40,630 bases of DNA from a virus. How positions within the stretch are numbered: the stretch's first letter is position 1; every line of letters starts with the position of its first letter. Positions 37,690 through 40,630 of this stretch are shown here, piece by piece. The notes beneath the pieces are model-generated. The model saw only the letters and a program-made list of their open reading frames with translations, searched no databases and had not been told where the DNA came from. The stretch spans positions 1-40,630 of IMG/VR virus record IMGVR_UViG_3300048592_001373; one strand, written 5' to 3'. Both the position numbers and the translations under genes were made by a program.

Positions 37690-37910
37690 CACAAGAACAC
37701 GTTATTACAGAACGTAGTTTAGCAAAATTACTAAAAGCCGGTTATTCTATTTATAGAATTCCACCGGCATACAAGAAAGCAATTCACTATTTAAAGTTTG
37801 GTAAATGGGGGCCAAAGTGGGAGACTTATCAAAACTATCCAAACGCAAACGAAGCTGATGCAGCAATGATTGAATTACTAAAAGTTGATAAAAACTTACA
37901 GGTGAAGTAA
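37686..37910 (+). CDS. Hypothetical small protein
   Basis: 74 residues, not recognised. Compact with aromatic clusters (Y-S-I-Y-R-I-P-P-A-Y, K-W-G-P-K-W-E-T-Y) and an acidic helix near the end. Overlaps its neighbours at both ends (ATGA-type with the previous gene). Confidence 0.55.
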   Translation: MTQEHVITERSLAKLLKAGYSIYRIPPAYKKAIHYLKFGKWGPKWETYQNYPNANEADAAMIELLKVDKNLQVK

Positions 37911-38356
37911 TGGCAATAACTAAAAGAGATTTTACAGTTTGTAAAAAGTGTGGTTGTACAAATTTGGATTGCACCGTTTGTATTAATAAGACAGGGAAAC
38001 CTTGTTATTGGGTCGATATTGATCTTTGCTCTGTTTGTGCAAATGAAACAACACTTGGTGCGTATTTGTTAAAGCAGAGAAGATGGAGTCGCAAAACTTT
38101 TGGTACCTCGAAAAGAACTAAGGGAATAATTGAACACATAAAAAAAGAGTTATTAGAAGTTGAAGAGAATCCGGAGGATCTTGAAGAATGGATTGATGTC
38201 ATTATTCTTGCTTTAGATGGTTACTGGCGTCATGGCGGATTGCCTAACGAGATTATGCTCAAGTTAACCTTGAAACAAGTAAAAAACTTTAAAAGACAAT
38301 ATCCATTCCCAATTTCAGATGATGTTCCTTCCGAACACATAAAGAAGGGAAAGTAA
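37910..38356 (+). CDS. Zinc-finger plus MazG-like (DUF550-like) protein
   Basis: 148 residues. The N-terminal 45 residues have C-K-K-C, C-T-N-L-D-C, C-I-N and C-S-V-C (zinc-ribbon-like Cys pairs). The rest has K-K-E-L-L-E-V-E-E-N-P-E-D-L-E-E-W-I-D-V-I-I-L-A at about 83-106, matching the DUF550 / all-alpha NTP pyrophosphohydrolase core, where Glu and Asp bind Mg2+. Such proteins hydrolyse dNTPs or modified nucleotides. The fusion of a zinc ribbon to this domain is uncommon. Overlaps both neighbours. Confidence 0.7.
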   Translation: MAITKRDFTVCKKCGCTNLDCTVCINKTGKPCYWVDIDLCSVCANETTLGAYLLKQRRWSRKTFGTSKRTKGIIEHIKKELLEVEENPEDLEEWIDVIILALDGYWRHGGLPNEIMLKLTLKQVKNFKRQYPFPISDDVPSEHIKKGK

Positions 38357-38577
38357 TGAAAGTTAAAATCCTTACTTGCAAAATCTGTGGTGAAGAAATT
38401 GAATCGAGAAGTTTATGGAAAGCAGCGATTGATGTTCATATCTGGAAACACTTTCCAAAATTTGGGATTAGAAAAGCTGCAAGTAAATGGCGTAAAAAAT
38501 ACTTCACAGAAAAAACAGTAAAGGTCCCTGATAAAATAACTGAAGCTCCACATTTCGGAACAACAACGGATTCTTAA
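38356..38577 (+). CDS. Zinc-finger-like small protein
   Basis: 73 residues. C-K-I-C at about residues 8-11 and H-I-W-K-H at about 28-32 give a C2H2-like zinc site. The rest is basic (K-W-R-K-K-Y). DNA or RNA binding is likely. ATG shares one base with the previous stop. Confidence 0.6.
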   Translation: MKVKILTCKICGEEIESRSLWKAAIDVHIWKHFPKFGIRKAASKWRKKYFTEKTVKVPDKITEAPHFGTTTDS

Positions 38578-38579
38578 TT

Positions 38580-38732
38580 ATGTGCATATTCGATAGAGAG
38601 TTTAAGAAGAAAACACGTAAGAACAAAAAAGTTAGAAGCCAGAAAAAAGTATACAAGCCCAGAGCAGCTACTATTTTTGTTGGCAAAAATGATAAGCGTG
38701 AACCTATCCCAAGTTACTGGAGTTTGAGGTGA
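38580..38732 (+). CDS. Small very basic protein
   Basis: 50 residues (M-C-I-F-D-R-E-F-K-K-K-T-R-K-N-K). Strongly basic in the first 30 residues, so nucleic-acid binding is possible. The stop TGA overlaps the next ATG. No family recognised. Confidence 0.55.
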   Translation: MCIFDREFKKKTRKNKKVRSQKKVYKPRAATIFVGKNDKREPIPSYWSLR

Positions 38733-39430
38733 TGGAAAAAGAAAAAGCGATTGATAAAATAAAAAAACTTCTACGAATGAAACGTGGCGGAACAACCTCT
38801 GAGGTTGAAACAGCATTACAACTTGCACAAAAAATTGCAGCTGAGCATGATATTGATATTAACTCTATTGATCCGAATGATGAAAGTAAGCGTGAGCCAA
38901 TTACACATCTTGAGACCGTTGGATTAAGTAGAATGCAAATTGAGAGAAAATATGCCGCAATGATTATTGATCGATTCTTTAAAGTAAAAGCATTCGGTAA
39001 TAAAAAATATGGTGCAACTGCAAGTTGGAGAGTCAAAACTGAATGGACAATCACTTTTGTTGGCACTAAAACAAATATCGAAATAGCAAAGTATGTTTAT
39101 AATTTTTTAGTTAAACACTTTCAACGAGAGTGGAATACTAAAAGAGGCAGGTTAAGAAATAGGCAAGCTTTTATGTACGGAATGTACCAGGGTTTATTTA
39201 TAAAACTTGCAAAGTTGGAACCCATTCATAAGGCGGGATTAATCTTGCGTGGGGGTGAAATTGAGAAATATATGAATGATAATTTTGGTGAGACCCAATC
39301 AACAAAAATTACTCCTCAATCAAATTCTGATAAGGCTCAGGCAGCCGGATATATTGCAGGTAAGAATACCGAGATAAGAAAAGCAGTTAATGAAGGTGAA
39401 GTAAATAAAAGATTGCTTTTGGGTAATTGA
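38732..39430 (+). CDS. DUF2786-like protein
   Basis: About 232 residues from the ATG at 38732 (a GTG lies one codon earlier). The N-terminal 45 residues (A-I-D-K-I-K-K-L-L-R-M-K-R-G-G-T-T-S-E-V-E-T-A-L-Q) match the DUF2786 pattern: K-I-x-x-L-L-x-x-A-x-x-x...E-A-x-x-A-L-x-x-A-Q-x-x-x-x-x-H. The later part resembles the associated DUF7168-type domain, with a conserved helical core (F-M-Y-G-M-Y-Q-G). Found in many phages, function unknown. Confidence 0.75.
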   Translation: MEKEKAIDKIKKLLRMKRGGTTSEVETALQLAQKIAAEHDIDINSIDPNDESKREPITHLETVGLSRMQIERKYAAMIIDRFFKVKAFGNKKYGATASWRVKTEWTITFVGTKTNIEIAKYVYNFLVKHFQREWNTKRGRLRNRQAFMYGMYQGLFIKLAKLEPIHKAGLILRGGEIEKYMNDNFGETQSTKITPQSNSDKAQAAGYIAGKNTEIRKAVNEGEVNKRLLLGN

Positions 39431-39433
39431 AAG

Positions 39434-39808
39434 ATGATAGCTGGAACTCAAACTTCATTTAGTGAAAGATTAAAAAGGTTGTCTGGCGAAAGCAATGAGC
39501 CAGTCCAGGTAATAAAAATTACTAACGAGTTAAGAGATTATATACCGGCATATCCACTTACAAATAAACTAAAATTTTTTGATTGCTGGATCTGCGGTAA
39601 ACAGGAAAAGAAAATGTTCAGGCTAAATCTAAAATCATTCGAAGCATCAAAGGATATTTTGAATAGGATGGAAAACACTCTGCAGAAGCGAACACACGTT
39701 ATTTACTTATGCCTATTCCACTTTGATGCAAACTTCGGCAGGTTCAAAGAAATGATTGAAGATTTTCATAATGACAACCTTGATAAATATGAAACAATAA
39801 AAAATTAA
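39434..39808 (+). CDS. Cys-containing hypothetical protein
   Basis: 124 residues. C-W-I-C near residue 51-54 and L-C-L-F-H near 95-99 could form a zinc site. The rest is mainly helical. Follows DUF2786 by 3 bases. Not recognised. Confidence 0.55.
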   Translation: MIAGTQTSFSERLKRLSGESNEPVQVIKITNELRDYIPAYPLTNKLKFFDCWICGKQEKKMFRLNLKSFEASKDILNRMENTLQKRTHVIYLCLFHFDANFGRFKEMIEDFHNDNLDKYETIKN

Positions 39809-39821
39809 TTGAGATAAAGAA

Positions 39822-40061
39822 ATGAGTAAGCAGCCAAGTGAAGTTAAAAAAATACTTAATGAACTTTCCAAACAGTATTTGGGCAAGTTCTTTGAAGATA
39901 AAACTGAACCAGGGGTCTTCCAGGTTCTTGATGTAATAAAAGAGCCCGGTTATGTTTATGCTTCCAACGGTTCAAAAATGATAAAGAGAGCAATCTCCAA
40001 AATTAATGTTCATAGTCTTGAAGAAGTAAATAATCGTGAAGACAATGCTGCAAACAAATAA
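39822..40061 (+). CDS. Hypothetical small protein
   Basis: 79 residues, not recognised. N-terminal helix (L-N-E-L-S-K-Q-Y-L-G-K-F-F) and beta strands (G-V-F-Q-V-L-D-V, Y-V-Y-A-S-N-G-S-K-M). Overlaps the next gene by 26 bases in another frame. Confidence 0.55.
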   Translation: MSKQPSEVKKILNELSKQYLGKFFEDKTEPGVFQVLDVIKEPGYVYASNGSKMIKRAISKINVHSLEEVNNREDNAANK

Positions 40062-40254
40062 GGATATTGTCTGTCATTATTGTAAAAAGAATACTGGTGC
40101 AAACAAAGGAAATAAATTTCACTGGAACGGATTTAAAGATGGTGATATGAACATTTTTGTTTGCTGGGGTTGTAGAGACGCTCATTACAAAGCAAAACAA
40201 AAAACTAAGTATCAATACTTGTATACAGAATTTCCGGTTCCTATTTTTATCTAA
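40036..40254 (+). CDS. Zinc-ribbon small protein
   Basis: 72 residues. C-H-Y-C at about 13-16 and C-W-G-C at about 43-46 form a four-cysteine zinc ribbon; the linker contains N-K-F-H-W-N-G-F. The C-terminus is aromatic. Possible nucleic-acid binding role. First in-frame ATG overlaps the previous gene. Confidence 0.6.
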   Translation: MKTMLQTNKDIVCHYCKKNTGANKGNKFHWNGFKDGDMNIFVCWGCRDAHYKAKQKTKYQYLYTEFPVPIFI

Positions 40255-40268
40255 AACTTTGGTGCATC

Positions 40269-40370
40269 ATGTACAAACATTCTAAAAATAATTTTCAGGC
40301 CGGAGCGGTTTTAATGCTTATTGCTGTGATAATTTATTTTGTTTACTTGTTGTTCTTTAAGGGCAATTGA
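40269..40370 (+). CDS. Tiny membrane protein
   Basis: 33 residues with one hydrophobic span (A-G-A-V-L-M-L-I-A-V-I-I-Y-F-V-Y) and a Lys/Asn-rich start. A GGTG lies 4 bases before the ATG. It may be real; too short for family assignment. Confidence 0.4.
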   Translation: MYKHSKNNFQAGAVLMLIAVIIYFVYLLFFKGN

Positions 40371-40426
40371 TACTTTGCTGAAGCATATTTATTTAATAAT
40401 TTAAAATCTATTAAGAGGAGAGAAAG

Positions 40427-40630
40427 ATGGCTAATAAGAAATTAATTATTGATGATTGTCAGGACTGTCCATTCCTTTTAGAATTTAATGAATGTGCATT
40501 ATTGGAAAGGGGCATTCCCGAAACTATCGAAAAATTAGAGCATGGAGATTTATTAAAAGTTATCATTCCGGATGATTGCCCACTCTCAGATTCTAATGAA
40601 ATTGCAAGTAGAATTGCTGAAAATTTATAA
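40427..40630 (+). CDS. Cys-rich hypothetical protein at the window edge
   Basis: 67 residues. C-Q-D-C-P near residue 11-15, then C-A and C-P-L further on, giving four Cys that could bind zinc or a metal cluster; acidic throughout. Behind AGGAGAG. The stop TAA is the last three bases of the window, so any further genes of this operon lie outside it. Confidence 0.6.
   Translation: MANKKLIIDDCQDCPFLLEFNECALLERGIPETIEKLEHGDLLKVIIPDDCPLSDSNEIASRIAENL

Noticed and set aside
1-40630. Diversity-generating retroelement acting on the fibre genes
   Set aside because: No reverse transcriptase was found anywhere in the window and no template/variable repeat pair was noticed in the fibre genes.
1-40630. 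CRISPR array or IS element
   Set aside because: No regular repeat-spacer pattern was seen. The only transposase is the Mu-type one, set in a phage gene context.

Overview
The window is almost entirely a transposable (Mu-like) bacteriophage or prophage genome of about 40 kb. It is AT-rich and densely coding, with no ribosomal RNA and no clear bacterial chromosomal genes. It carries a DDE transposase with a MuB-type ATPase, a GemA-like and a Mor-like protein, and Mu-type head genes: gp28-like terminase, gp29-like portal, gpF-like, gpG-like, protease with nested scaffold, gp36-like and gp37-like. The tail looks like that of a siphovirus: a tube protein, a frameshifted tail-assembly chaperone pair, a tape measure and a giant tip/fibre protein, with no sheath or baseplate-wedge genes. 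The host is probably in the Bacteroidota/Ignavibacteriota/Chlorobiota group. The grounds are fibre motifs of the VGIGT..P...LDV type, signal peptides ending in A-Q, a TTG-N20-TAnnTTCG promoter, and short palindromic repeats of a type common in those genomes. The host call is inference.

Layout. (1) 1-20435, minus strand, read right to left: a small helix-turn-helix protein, protease/scaffold, decoration protein, major capsid protein, an initiator-type tRNA-Met, gp36-like connector, lysis genes (endolysin, spanin-like, holin-like), gp37-like connector, tail tube, tail chaperones joined by a -1 frameshift, a cassette of exported proteins (GH43-like propeller, fibre-like protein, small secreted protein, membrane protein), tape measure, the 1891-residue tip/fibre protein and three small genes. 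(2) 20578-26807, plus strand: membrane/coiled-coil protein, small and large terminase, portal, a small HExxH metalloprotease-like protein, gpF-like and gpG-like proteins, ended by a terminator shared with the converging genes. (3) 26897-28047, minus strand: YbjQ-like protein, secreted protein and CI-like repressor. (4) 28149-40630, plus strand: Cro-like protein, two tandem paralogous HTH proteins, transposase, MuB-like ATPase, many small early genes, GemA, Mor-like activator, a radical SAM protein, a MazG-like/DUF550 protein and several small Cys-rich proteins.

How it works together (inference from family knowledge): the repressor at 27.7-28.0 kb would act on a palindrome overlapping the early promoter. 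Early transcription makes the transposition proteins and the Mor-like activator. The activator would switch on the divergent late promoters around 20.5 kb, where a 9-bp dyad is found. The unusual points are the rearranged gene order (repressor and transposase in the middle of the window), the phage-encoded initiator tRNA, the frameshift signal, REP-like palindromes inserted in frame into phage genes, an exported fibre/glycosidase cassette inside the tail operon, and a radical SAM enzyme next to the late activator. Both window edges fall exactly on stop codons, so the true phage ends and host flanks are not visible.
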